From NCBI RefSeq assembly GCF_020520425.1, contig NC_079490.1:53484517-53548516 (forward strand): DNA of 64,000 bases, read 5' to 3'. Source of the DNA: Spinacia oleracea (Eukaryota > Streptophyta > Magnoliopsida > Caryophyllales > Amaranthaceae). The position numbers and the translations under genes were made by a program. Each line of letters opens with the position of its first letter. The first letter of the stretch is position 1. A model generated the notes under the pieces. The model was not told the origin of the DNA. It saw nothing but the letters and a program-made list of their open reading frames with translations, and searched no databases. Positions 11,657 through 22,385 of this stretch are shown here, in pieces.

Positions 11657-13098
11657 ATGGCTGCACATCCCACAAATAACTTAGGGTTTGGAATTCCCCC
11701 CCCCCCCCCCCCCGCCGCCGTTCTTTCCTAATTTTGCAGCCATCTTGCCCACATGCATGGTGGTGAGAAGCTTAGATGAGGATGATTTGGGGGTGGTGTA
11801 CATGATGTGTCCTTGGGACACTTTTCGTCTGGTCTACAACGACTACGCCCGCCGGGTTGCGTGCTCTCCTCAACACCTGCTGATTTGCCGACAAGGAGGA
11901 GAGGTCGTCCCACCACTACTCATAGCTGGAGAGATCAGACTGATGGAGGGGGAGACCCTCATAGTCCTCAGCCTCGTAAGTTTGAACTATATCATAAGTA
12001 CTTCCATTATTTTTTATTTTTATAAAATTATCATGAAATTAGTAATTGTTTGTTAATTTGTTTGTTTGAGTTTTATAGTTTGAACTCTATTATTTTTTCC
12101 CTATAATTTGTTTGTTAATGATCAGATCTGTGGGATTATATCAACTTTAGATTGTTTGGCCTTGTTTTAGATTTATTTTGTAGTACATAATACTAAATTG
12201 ATGCATGCAAACTATTAGGAATGAAAGTTAATTAAGCTAGGTACTTTATAACTTATTAAATGCGAAAATTGAGCTCGATGTGTGTGTGTTAATTGCACAA
12301 TTTTGCTTGATTTATTATATATTTTGCATGATGAGATTCAGTTGTTTAAATTAAGATTATGCTAGTTTAAATTAAACATAAGATTCACTAGTTTAAATTA
12401 AGATTAACATTATTTTTTATTTTGCTAGTTTAAATTATGTTTGACAATATGTAGTAGAAAGGCTTAAATTTTGAAACATGTAATTTTAATTATTTAAGTA
12501 TAATTTATTTTTTATTATTTAAGTTCTATAATTGAATTTATTAATTTTCGTGGATGTGTGTTATTCGTACATATGTTCACTCTATAAGTGTAGTTAAATA
12601 CAAATTGTGGACTCTTATATATATTAACGTATCCATAAACTTGTTATAATTGGAAATATAGGGAATTGTCATGAGTACAAACATGCGTGAATCATTATTA
12701 AAAAAAAGAATTTAAATGGATGGCCTACATAATGAATTTTGCCTAAATAAAAAACAAAAAATGACATGTAATAATTCAAATTGTGGCTTATTTGATGAGT
12801 GTCTAACAAAATAAATATATACATTTTTGGTAAATGTTTCAGGTACCAGGGATGAACGTGAACACGTTTGTCCGGACTTTTTAGTCCACGGGTGTATACG
12901 GTTCAAAGGCGAGTCACCGACAACTTATGGTCGGTCATAAATGAATACGCCCACTCGCTACGGTTGCATCCCCTTAGGGTAACAATCTCGCACAATATGA
13001 TTGTGCGAGAAGGGACCGAGACAATTCAGGATGTCAGGATGTCGGTATTGTCAACGGGTCCACCCTCTACGCAATCATCGAGTAGGATGGATTGCTGA
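11657..13098 (+). pseudogene. tandem SUMO-like-domain protein gene, frame broken at two homopolymers
   Basis: Two exons are visible. Exon 1 runs from the ATG at 11657, in good context (ACCATGGC), to a GTAAGT donor at 11976. Exon 2 follows a TTTCAG acceptor at 12842. Exon 1 encodes a SUMO/Rad60-SLD-like fold: a strand 'MVVRSL', a helix 'WDTFRLVYNDYARRV', strands 'LLICRQGGEVV', and the terminal 'LMEGETLIVL' that parallels 'MEDGDEIDAM' of SUMO. Exon 2 repeats the pattern ('VYTVQRRVTDNLWSVINEY', 'LRVTISHNMIV', 'IQDVRM'), making a second domain. No C-terminal diglycine is seen, so conjugation is not implied. The frame from 11657 fails at an 18-C run (11696-11713) that should encode a proline stretch; the domain is open only from the ATG at 11688. 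A second break lies in TTTTT near 12880. Either homopolymer errors or a recent pseudogene. The family call rests on pattern matching by eye. Confidence 0.5.
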
Positions 13099-14487
13099 TT
13101 ATCCCTTTTTGAAAACTTTTTGGTACATAAGGGATAAGTTTTTGCAGTTACTTAGGCCGGGTACTGATACTGATGATCTAAGTCTTTTCCTCATGCAGTG
13201 AGGATGTTGTATCCAACTAGTGCCTAAGTAACACATTTTGTTGATTAGTATCAAAACTAGTTTTTATGTATAACTCGAACTACTTTTGGTACCAAACTAC
13301 TAATCTAATTCTACTTGTCAAGTACATTAATGATTTTGAGGTTATCTAGTTCTACCCTAACACGTTTATTAGGTACAAGATCAAAGATATATATTTAAAC
13401 GACTTCTAATTTAAAAATAGTGTGTTGTGTTCGCATGTAATATTAGTGGTGCGTTTGTTTCTAATATTGAAGGTATAAATAGTAAATACGGATAAATAAT
13501 AAATTTAATTAGTTCTAAATATTACATTTATCAATACTATGAAATGTTTACCTCCAACAAGAGAACAACTTTAAATAAAGGACTTAAAAACAAGAGCAAA
13601 ATCTTTTTCACCTTTAACCCTTAACTCATTTTTGGGGATATAATCGAGTAATCCGATTTGTTAAATAACCGAACCGTTAATAACCTGTTAGGTGGCACAC
13701 CTTAATCGTACCGACAACTCTATCAGAGTATGGGTTGGGAGTTGTCCGGAGGCTGTTGAAAATGTAATGTAATTGCAACGGACTTTTGTCTCGCTTCTAA
13801 TGAAACCTAAGCCTCGTCAAGTATTCATCAAATAAATAAAAAATTAGTTTTTCTTAATTTAATGGAAAAGGGAATGAAAAGGTAGGATGGACCACATTAA
13901 GAACAACAATTATTATTCTATAAGGTTGACTTATACGAGATTGTGTACTAGTACATTACCATATTCCTTTTAAGGAAACTAATTTGGCATTTATTAAATA
14001 TATTATGTGGGCCAACTTACCTTACATTCCAAATTGGGCCACGCAAATGGTAAAGGAATATCCGCAATCAATGACCAACACTTTTGGAGTTTTGGATATA
14101 GCACAAATTCAAATCAGCGGGCCACGCTTTTGGAATATCTGACTTTTTTTCCCCTCTAGTTTGGTCTTTACTGGAGCCACATAACCGCCATTTTTTGGGT
14201 TTACACATTCACCGGCCAACAAGTTGGCGTGAGTGGGCCCCTTTAGCAACACTTAAGTTCGGCCCAATAATTGGGTATTCATATTTTTGTACATATGGGC
14301 CAACAGTGGGAGCAATTCATAATTAACCCTACACTAATATCAAGTAATAATACCGACCAAACTAATTGAACTTAATCAAATACGAAATCTCCATTTAGGT
14401 ACATTACATTATGATCTTCCATAATAAAAGGTTTCAATAAATATAACACTTTAACATTTGACTCACCATCTACTAACACTACAAACA
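13099..14487. other. intergenic, no feature recognised
   Basis: AT-rich DNA between the SUMO-like gene and the 3' end of the FAR1-like gene. An out-of-frame open stretch to 13201 could be a 3' continuation of the SUMO-like gene but has no recognisable domain. No repeats or RNA genes were identified. Confidence 0.5.
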
Positions 14488-17039
14488 CTACAACTCGTTA
14501 GTTTGGTCTTTCCATCCAAGGCTATTTCGGGATAACAATATATCATCATCGGGAACAACTCCTATACTCGGAGTATTTTGTGAAAGCCCCAGCATTTTCA
14601 TGGATTTTTGTTTCAGCTTACTTATCACCTAGAAAACATTAGGGAAAACAATCTTACGTACATGAACTGAAGAGTACTACTAAAATTGCAGTAAGATAAC
14701 AAGAGTAAAAGGGTCTGACGTACCTGTAACTTTCCAACCCATTCTGTCGCAGCAGTTGACAGCCCTTCAACGACCTCATCATCCGATTCCGATGACTCCT
14801 CCGTGACCTAATATTGGATCAAAGGTATGGTGCAATATCATACAAATATAAGCTTAGATAAAATATTAATTGGGTTATTAATACAATGCTAACCTTATTT
14901 TTTGCCTTCGATTTTTGCGGCCATATGTTATTCTCACCCACAGCCTTGTGTCTTATGGTGAAAGGCCTGCCCCTTTTCTTCTTGCTCCTGCTAATAGGGT
15001 TCTTAATCTTCACCTGTGTGGTACAACTTTGTTGGGAAGCCTCATCAGAAGCGCGGGATTCTAAGGGAATAAACTGTTGTTTTTCTTTAGCTAACCAAAC
15101 CCTTTCCCTAACGCCTATTTCAATACTTTGTAATTCCTTTACTACAAACTGGAGAGTCTCATCGTTGAAAGTCGCTTCCTCACAAATAGGCTCAAATAAG
15201 TTCATCATCGTATCAAATCTTTTCAGCACCTCTGTCTTTGTAGGATCATAGAAAGAAACGATCACATGCATGTGCTTCCTGTAAACATCTTTTCTCAATC
15301 TAAGAAGGATGTATTTCTCAGGATCATCAACTACAAAGTTTTGATCCAGTATGCGTATACAATGCCTGCATAGAATACCCCTCGTTTTAAACATCTTACA
15401 CATACATGTGACTTCCTTTGCCTCGGCACAAAATTTAACTACATTGAACCTCCGATGATTAGTCAATATTTCTTCACTCTGACCTTTTTTAATTATCCAA
15501 ACCCTATCCTCCAGCACATATTCAAACTTCGTCTTGGATATTTCTTTGGTCTCCTTCACAACACAATATAAAAGCTTCTCACATTGTATTTGCACTTCCC
15601 TAAACTTGTTGTCTGTGTACAGCTTCTGGAATACCCTCTCAATGTTAAAACCAGTTACCAACTTGCGTATATACTTCGCACTATTAGCATCCGCGTCTTT
15701 CTCATCACTGCATCTTTTATTCATAGCTTCACAACATTTCGTAGGAAACTCATACAACTTTGTGCTTCTCTCCAAAAAAACCATCAAAAAATGAATTTAT
15801 TGACTCGACACGCTCCGTTGTCTTCATGCCAGCCCATAATATATTATTCATAAACGGAGGTACCCACATTTCCCTATCCTTGTACAAGCTGTCGAGCCAA
15901 ACATGGCAAGCATGGTTTGCAACATCAAAATCAACCTCCATGCTAGACCACTTGTTCTCAAACCCCTCTACAGACAAACTCTCATAAAGAACTCGCTTCA
16001 TCACCTTTTTCAACTCCTTATACCTAGCCCAAACACAATGTTTTATTCAGTACATATATCTCCAAGGATAATTTACGTTATAATACTTATAAAAAGAGGT
16101 ACTATTTTAACAGCTTAATTATTTTTAAATAACGCATGATAACGGTTTTAAATGAATTGGTTTTCAATATACTCTAGTATAGTAAAATATTATTATAAAC
16201 AATCTTTATTTTCACTAAAACAATCCGAGGTAATAATTTAACAGTCGCATAATCAACTCAAATTATAATCTACGTTAAACATAAACAGTCTAAGGTTTAA
16301 TAATACTATCTGAACATAATTCTCGTACTTATTAAATGCAACCAAATTACACACCATAACATGAAATGGATAAAAAACTACGCTTAAAATTTATTTATTG
16401 GGCCTCACATATAATAAAACCAATCTAGATACCACTCAATAATAGGCACTATATACCATGACATGCAATGGAATTTTATAAATAAGGTACATAACATAAT
16501 AGTCGCAACAATTAGAAAACATACTTGGGATGACTACCGAGTTTGGAAGGAATTTTGTTCATTATGTGCCATAGACACCAACGATGGCGAGCCTCCAGCA
16601 TCTCATCCCTCAGAGGTCGGATCATAGCCGCTGCTTGATCTGTTAAAATGGCATCCAGACATCTACCACCCATGCATATGCGCCATTTCCTAAACAACCA
16701 ACTAAAACTATCAACATCTTCGTGGGACAACAACGCACAACCAAGCAAAAGTGACTGCCCGTGATGATTTACCCCCACAAAATTGCAAAAGGGGAGCTCA
16801 TAATTGTTAGTGAGGTAAGTGGCATCAAAACAAACGACCTCCCCAAAATCGTTAAAGGCCACACGGCTCCTAGCATCAACCCACATAATGTCCTTCAGAC
16901 CACCTTCGACATCAAGTCTGTGGGCATGGAAGAATTTATCATTACCCTTTTGCATTCCTTCAAAATAGTTCATCATCGCATTTGCATCCCCACCTTCCAT
17001 TTTCAGCCTCCTTCGTTCTTGAACTATGTGTATAATATC
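14488..17039 (-). pseudogene. FAR1-related / MULE-transposase-derived gene, 5' exon missing, one frameshift
   Basis: Four exons on the minus strand: 17039-16525, 16023-14894, 14807-14724 and 14628-14488 (stop TAG). All introns are GT-AG and keep frame. Exon 1 encodes the MULE DDE core: 'DARSRVAFNDFGEVVCFDATYLT', 'FVGVNHHGQSLLLGCALLS', 'ILTDQAAAM' and 'RHRWCLWHI'. Exon 2 has 'TERVESINSFFDG', and then the SWIM zinc finger 'CMCKMFKTRGILCRH' (CxC...CxH). The tail is basic ('KKKRGRP'), then acidic. This is the order of FAR1/FHY3-type transcription factors, domesticated from Mutator-like transposases, which act in the nucleus. Two defects: seven A's at 15774-15780 shift the frame exactly between the MULE and SWIM regions (six would restore it), and the N-terminal FAR1 DNA-binding domain is absent; a palindromic minisatellite lies where it should be. 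The well-formed 3' exons favour a recently intact gene. Confidence 0.72.
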
Positions 17040-17045
17040 CTTTTA

Positions 17046-17290
17046 TCAGAACTGACCAGTTCTGTGCACTGATCTGCACAGTTCTGATCTGAGCTGTGCA
17101 GATCAGTGCACAGAACTGATCAGAGCTGACCAGTTCTGTGCACTGATCTGCACAGCTCAGATCAGAACTATGCAGATCAGTGCATAGAACTGATCAGTTC
17201 TGACCAGTTCTGTGCACTGATCTGCACAGTTCTGATCTGAGCTGTGCAGATCAGTGCATAGAACTGGTCAGTTCTGATCAGTTCTGTACA
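17046..17290. repeat. palindromic minisatellite (CAGAACTG / CTGATCTGCACAG)
   Basis: A short array in which each unit is itself near-palindromic: CAGAACTGACCAGTTCTG alternates with CACTGATCTGCACAG and its complement. About six alternations occur in 245 bp, so either strand can fold into successive hairpins. It abuts the first visible exon of the FAR1-like gene within ten bases and ends at about 17290. It lacks the pyrimidine-rich tract expected ahead of a good acceptor. Confidence 0.8.
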
Positions 17291-17652
17291 AATGCTGGGG
17301 AATGAATTTGAATATGCAAAATTTTGGTCCACAAACCCACCCAAAAACAGACTGTTCTTTAAAGATTAAGCAACAAAGAAAGCACAACCAAGCTCCTGAA
17401 ATAACCTTCAGATACTAACAACCAGCAATTAGATGGTACACAGGAACTTAGCAGACACTTAAATCCAAATAAGATGTTTTTTTTCCGGGTTGGGAGGTAG
17501 TTTGGGAGTGCAAACATGGATGACATAATATCCAGCTCCATGAGCATAATATAGAGACCAGTTGCATAAGAATTCAAGGAGTATGGAAATTCCCTGAATA
17601 AAGAAGTATCAGGTGTAACCATCCATCATCCTTTGAACAACCACCACTATCC
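17291..17652. other. unassigned spacer
   Basis: Between the minisatellite and the 160-bp array. A minus-strand open stretch (17359-17622) has no recognisable motif and no codon character. No FAR1 DNA-binding exon was found here. Confidence 0.4.
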
Positions 17653-18230
17653 TAAAGCCTCGTACTAATCTATTATTCCACATTTAAGGGTAATTGGGTC
17701 GTTATAGTACATATTTAGGCAAAAATGACGTTTTCGAACCCAACTTTGAACCAAAGAACCTAAGGAATGTTTTCAAACTTATTACATGTCTCATATGCAT
17801 AGTTATAACTTTCTAAGCCTCGTAATAATCTATTATTCCACATTTAAGGGTAATTGGGTCGTTATAGTACATATTTAGGCAAAAATGACATTTTCGAACC
17901 CAACTTTGAACCAAAGAACCTAAGGAATGTTTTCAAACTTATTACATGTCTCATATGAATAGTTATAACTTTCTAAGCCTCGTACTAATCTATTATTCCA
18001 CATTTAAGGGTAATTGGGTCGTTATAGTACATATTTAGGCAAAAATGACATTTTCGAACCCAACTTTGAACCAAAGAACCTAAGGAATGTTTTCAAACTT
18101 ATTACATGTCTCATATGCATAGTTATAACTTTCTAAGCCTCGTACTAATCTATTATTCCACATTTAAGGGTAATTGGGTCGTTATAGTACATATTTAGGC
18201 AAAAATGACATTTTCGAACCCAACTTTTAA
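17653..18230. repeat. 160-bp tandem repeat, about 3.6 copies
   Basis: The landmark AAGCCTCGTA recurs at 17655, 17815, 17975 and 18135, giving an exact 160-bp period. Each unit contains TATTATTCCACATTTAAGGG, GGGTCGTTATAGTAC, ATGACATTTTCGAACCC and TCTCATATG.ATAGTTATA. Units differ by only a few bases; the last is cut at about 18230. It lies just past the 3' end of the TNP2-type transposase ORF and may belong to the 3' side of that CACTA element. Confidence 0.92.
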
Positions 18231-18285
18231 CTAATCTACAAATTAACTTGGTGAAAAAATAGTTGCCAAAATAGTACCTATCTCA

Positions 18286-21200
18286 CTATTTCTCTTTTTC
18301 AACATAAAATCCTTCATCATGATCTCGGCGTGTATAACTCATGTCAACATCGTCAATCATTTGAGGGATATGCCAGGAGGAAGGTGGAATCTCATTAAAC
18401 TGCTCATCATACTCTTCTTCATCATCTACATCCTCAACGCCAAGTATTCTTCTTTTGCCTTCCAGAACAACTGACCAACTACGATCGGCAGGGTCAACCA
18501 TGTAAAAGATTTGTTTTGCCTGTGATGCTAATATGAAAGGATCTGCAAGATGCCCAACTCGACTAAAGTTTACAAGTGTCAGGTACCCATGTTCATCCTT
18601 TTTGACACCGCGACTAATATCAACCCACTTGCACCGGAATAGAGGAATCTTAAAATACTTAAATTCCAACTCTAATATTTCTTCAATGACTCCATAGTAA
18701 GAGTTCGTCTTATCTACAAGTGTTCTATCTTTTACACTAGCATACTCTGAAGATAAACATATTGCCGTAACACCACTATTTTGCATCGTCGTTTTGTCAT
18801 CTTGTCGCTTCGTGTAAAAAGAATAGCCATTGATGTCGTACCCCTCATAAGATATGACTTGACATTTAGGACCATATGCCAACCATCTCACCATGTCAGA
18901 TACCTCATTAGGCGTGTCGGAAAATTGATCCATCACTCGACGCTTGAACCATGTGAGGAATGAACGATTATGCTCTTTTATCAGTTGAGGACCATTTTTT
19001 GAAGGATATTGCTCTCTAAGAAAGTTCATGTGCTCAGCCACGTATGGATGGACTTCACTAAGACTTTGCACCACAAACAGCTCAACCTTACACATCATTT
19101 CAGAACTGATTGATATCCTTTTCTTGCCAATTGTACCTTGACCCCCAAGTCTCCCATCATGTCTAGACTTTGGTACTCCGACTTCTTTCAAACGTGCCAT
19201 ATATTGAGAAACCCATGCAGCAACTTCCTCCGCGACGGTTCGTTGGACAATACTAGCTTCAGGTTTGGCCGGATTCATCACTCTATTTTTCAAGGTACCC
19301 ATTTCCCGTTCAAAGGGATACATGTACCTCATACAAACTGGCCCACAAAGCTTAATTTCACGAACAAGATGAATAATCAAATGAGGCATCATGTCAAAGA
19401 ATGATGGCGGAAAATACTTTTCAAACCGACACATGGTCTCAAGTACATCAGCCTGCAAATCATCCAGTATTGTTGGATTGATCACCTTGCTACAAATTGT
19501 GTTGAAAAAGAAACACAATCTTGTAATGGTATACCTCACTTGTGGCGGCAATATCCCTCGAATTGCAACCGGCAGCAATTGTTGCATCAACACGTGACAA
19601 TCATGAGATTTCATTCCAACTAATTTCAAGTCAGACATGGACACAAGTCTACGAAAATTTGAAGAGTAACCGGCAGGGACCTTTAAGCCATGCAAAGACT
19701 CACAAAAGCTAACTTTCTCCTTTTTAGACAAGGTGAAACAAGCTGGGGGAAGGTACCAGCGTTTTCCCCTTTCTTGAGGTGCCAACTCGGAGCGACCCAT
19801 AGCAGCCATATCTTGTCTAACTTTAGGCCCATCCTTCGTTTTCCCTTGCATATTCAACAATGTCCCAACAATGGCATCACAAACATTTTTCTCAATATGC
19901 ATTACATCCAAACAATGCCTAACTTCCAAATCTCTCCAATATGGGAGATCCCAAAAGATAGACCTCTTCTTGTAACCACCACTTGGCTGACCTTTATAAG
20001 GCTTACCAAACTCTGTCTCAATGTCTTTAACCCGTTCATAAACCTCACACGCACATAAGGGGGCAGGAGCTTCTCTCATCTCCAATTCTCCATTAAAAGC
20101 TTCCTTCTCTTTTCGAAATGGATGATCTTCAGGAAGATACATCCGGTAATCCATGTACACATCTTTCCCACAAAATTTTAGGCGCCTCGAGACCAAATCA
20201 TCATGACAAACTGGACATGCCTTCTTTCCCTTTACAGAATACCCTGACAAATTTCCATAAGCCGGGAAATCATTTATCGTACAAAAAATCATGGCACGTA
20301 AAGTGAAATTGGTTTTGGTGTATGCATCAAACATCAACACCCCTTCATCCCACAACAATTTCAAATCTTCAATGAGTGGCTCTAGATACACATCTATGTC
20401 ATTTCCGGGTTGTTTAGGCCCAGAGATTAAGAGCGACAACATGATGTATCTACGCTTCATGCATAACCAAGGAGGCAAATTGTATATGGTGAGAAGAACC
20501 GGCCAAGTGCTATATTGGGTACTAAGTGTCCCAAATGGGTTCATTCCATCCGTGCAAAGACCAAGCCTGAGATTCCGAACTTCTTCCCTAAAGACCTTGT
20601 ACTTTCGATCAATGTTCCTCCATTGCGGAGAATCAGCAGGATGCCTCATTAACCCATCTTTCTTCCTCCCCTCGGCATGCCACCTCAAGAGTTTTGCAGT
20701 TTTCTCTTCTGAGAAAAGGCGCTTAAATCTTGGTATAATTGGAAGATACCAAAGCACCTTAGCCGGAGAAGGTTTCTTCTTAGTTGATGTTGCATCATTC
20801 TCCACGATCTTGTAACGGGACAATCCGCATCTTGGACACTCATGCAGATTTGCATACTGCTTTCGATACAACACGCAATCATTTGGACACGCGTGTATCT
20901 TCTCATAATCCATACCCAAAGGACACATAAGCTTCTGGGCCTCATAGTTAGACCTTGGAAGTTTGTTTCCTTCAGGAAGATTACCAGACGTGGCCTCCAA
21001 AAACTGTGAAAAACTCTTGTTGGTCCAACCGTTTTCCACCTTTAAGTTGAAATATTCGATGACGGCACCAAGTACAGTTTGTGTAGAACCAGGATATAAT
21101 GGTGTTGCGGAAGCTTTGATTATACTATCATACATATGGGGACGCTCAACGAAATGATGGTCTTCCACATCATGCATCATATCATCTATCCTATCTTTCT

Positions 21201-21561
21201 CCTCTTCTTCCTCACTTTCAACACCAATATCATCCTCAATTTCATTATCATCACCATTATCACAATGATTATGCTGACTCGAGCTCGGCATACTAGAACT
21301 TGCCCCATGATCTATGCTCTCACCATGCCATGTCCACGTCGTGTAGTTACCCTTAAAACCGCGACGAACTATGTGATCAACAATATCATCAATATCCCGA
21401 TACCCCCTTGAATTATTGCAATCACAACAAGGACACAGAATTAAACTTGATTCATGTTCTGATTGATGTTTCAAGGCAACCTTAATGAACTCTTGAATCC
21501 CTTGTAAGAACCTTGTAGAAAATCGTTTACTACCATACATCCAACTCCGATCCATTTTCAA
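18286..21561 (-). CDS. CACTA transposase, TNP2 type (Transposase_21 family)
   Basis: An uninterrupted 1091-residue ORF starting 'MKMDRSWMYG'. An N-terminal transposase-associated domain (about 5-80) has a zinc-binding-like 'CPCCDC' at 43-48. An acidic linker (100-135) is followed by 'CPNDCVLYR' and 'CPRCGLSRYK' cysteine pairs. The Transposase_21 core is at about 285-560, with 'DGMNPFG' (D338), 'MFDAYTKTNF' (D412) and 'HCLDVMHIEKNV' (D552) as candidate metal-binding acidic residues. A DUF4218-like region with 'MRYMYPFEREMG' is at about 625-760 and a DUF4216-like region at about 955-1030. This enzyme cuts and joins CACTA termini in the nucleus. Length and domain order are normal for plant TNP2 proteins and no stop interrupts the frame, so it is potentially functional. 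A truncated copy of its first 234 codons lies at 27220-27916. Confidence 0.93.
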   Translation of the reverse strand: MKMDRSWMYGSKRFSTRFLQGIQEFIKVALKHQSEHESSLILCPCCDCNNSRGYRDIDDIVDHIVRRGFKGNYTTWTWHGESIDHGASSSMPSSSQHNHCDNGDDNEIEDDIGVESEEEEEKDRIDDMMHDVEDHHFVERPHMYDSIIKASATPLYPGSTQTVLGAVIEYFNLKVENGWTNKSFSQFLEATSGNLPEGNKLPRSNYEAQKLMCPLGMDYEKIHACPNDCVLYRKQYANLHECPRCGLSRYKIVENDATSTKKKPSPAKVLWYLPIIPRFKRLFSEEKTAKLLRWHAEGRKKDGLMRHPADSPQWRNIDRKYKVFREEVRNLRLGLCTDGMNPFGTLSTQYSTWPVLLTIYNLPPWLCMKRRYIMLSLLISGPKQPGNDIDVYLEPLIEDLKLLWDEGVLMFDAYTKTNFTLRAMIFCTINDFPAYGNLSGYSVKGKKACPVCHDDLVSRRLKFCGKDVYMDYRMYLPEDHPFRKEKEAFNGELEMREAPAPLCACEVYERVKDIETEFGKPYKGQPSGGYKKRSIFWDLPYWRDLEVRHCLDVMHIEKNVCDAIVGTLLNMQGKTKDGPKVRQDMAAMGRSELAPQERGKRWYLPPACFTLSKKEKVSFCESLHGLKVPAGYSSNFRRLVSMSDLKLVGMKSHDCHVLMQQLLPVAIRGILPPQVRYTITRLCFFFNTICSKVINPTILDDLQADVLETMCRFEKYFPPSFFDMMPHLIIHLVREIKLCGPVCMRYMYPFEREMGTLKNRVMNPAKPEASIVQRTVAEEVAAWVSQYMARLKEVGVPKSRHDGRLGGQGTIGKKRISISSEMMCKVELFVVQSLSEVHPYVAEHMNFLREQYPSKNGPQLIKEHNRSFLTWFKRRVMDQFSDTPNEVSDMVRWLAYGPKCQVISYEGYDINGYSFYTKRQDDKTTMQNSGVTAICLSSEYASVKDRTLVDKTNSYYGVIEEILELEFKYFKIPLFRCKWVDISRGVKKDEHGYLTLVNFSRVGHLADPFILASQAKQIFYMVDPADRSWSVVLEGKRRILGVEDVDDEEEYDEQFNEIPPSSWHIPQMIDDVDMSYTRRDHDEGFYVEKEK

Positions 21562-21724
21562 CCACTAGACCAAATTTTGTCAAAGGTTAGAATATAAACT
21601 AGGCTATTCATATCATTATAAATCCAAAATTTTGTAGCAAACCCAAAACATGATTTCATATATCACCTAAATTCATTTCATACCCAAAACTTCATTTCAT
21701 AACTTTTAATTCAACAAAACCTAA

Positions 21725-21935
21725 CAACTAAAATTCAACAAAACCTAAATCCTAAAATGTACCCAATTAAAATTCAACTAAAATTCAACAAAACCTACAA
21801 CTAAAATTCAACAAAACCTAAATCCTAAAATGTACCCAATTAAAATTCAACTAAAATTCAACAAAACCTACAACTAAAATTCAACAAAACCTAAATCCTA
21901 AAATGTACCCAATTAAAATTCAACAAATAATATCA
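21725..21935. repeat. 73-bp tandem repeat in the transposase leader
   Basis: AAATCCTAAAATGTACCC recurs at 21747, 21820 and 21893, a 73-bp period, in an A-rich stretch just upstream of the transposase start codon (minus strand). It is probably the 5' untranslated or promoter part of the element. A copy lies at about 28075-28295. Confidence 0.85.
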
Positions 21936-22385
21936 ACCATTAAAATTCAATTATAATGCATAATTAAAATTCAATTATAATGTCCACAATTAAAATTAAA
22001 ATGCACAATTAAAATTCAATAAATATCAAAATTAAAATTCAATACCTAAGAGAGGAGAGACTACAATGAACAAGGGCGGCTGAGTGGGCGGCGGCGTGAA
22101 GGAGTGAGTGGGCGGCGGCTCTAAAAAGGGAGTACAGCAAGAAGGAGTGAAGCAGTGAAGTGCAGCGCAGTGAAGGGGCAGCGCAGTGAAGAAACGGCGG
22201 AAGGCACGGAAGGCGGCAGTGAAGCAACGACGGCAGGGTGAAGCCGCCGGTGAGACTCTAGCAGTGTTGGTGTTTGGTTTCGTTTGGGAGTGAAGCAGTG
22301 TTGGTTGTTTGTCGAGCAAAACCTAAGTCAGAATGAAGCTTGAAAGCAATTAAGCGTGAGCGCGAATTCGAAAAAAAAAAATCAA

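Noticed and set aside
17046..17290. CRISPR-like array
   Set aside because: No unique spacers between fixed repeats, palindromic units, and plant nuclear context.
17359..17622. 87-residue minus-strand frame as a candidate FAR1 N-terminal exon
   Set aside because: Lacks the Cys/His pattern of the FAR1 DNA-binding domain and has no splice site into 17039.
18781..21411. Plus-strand frames opposite the CACTA transposase
   Set aside because: Shadows of the minus-strand transposase ORF.
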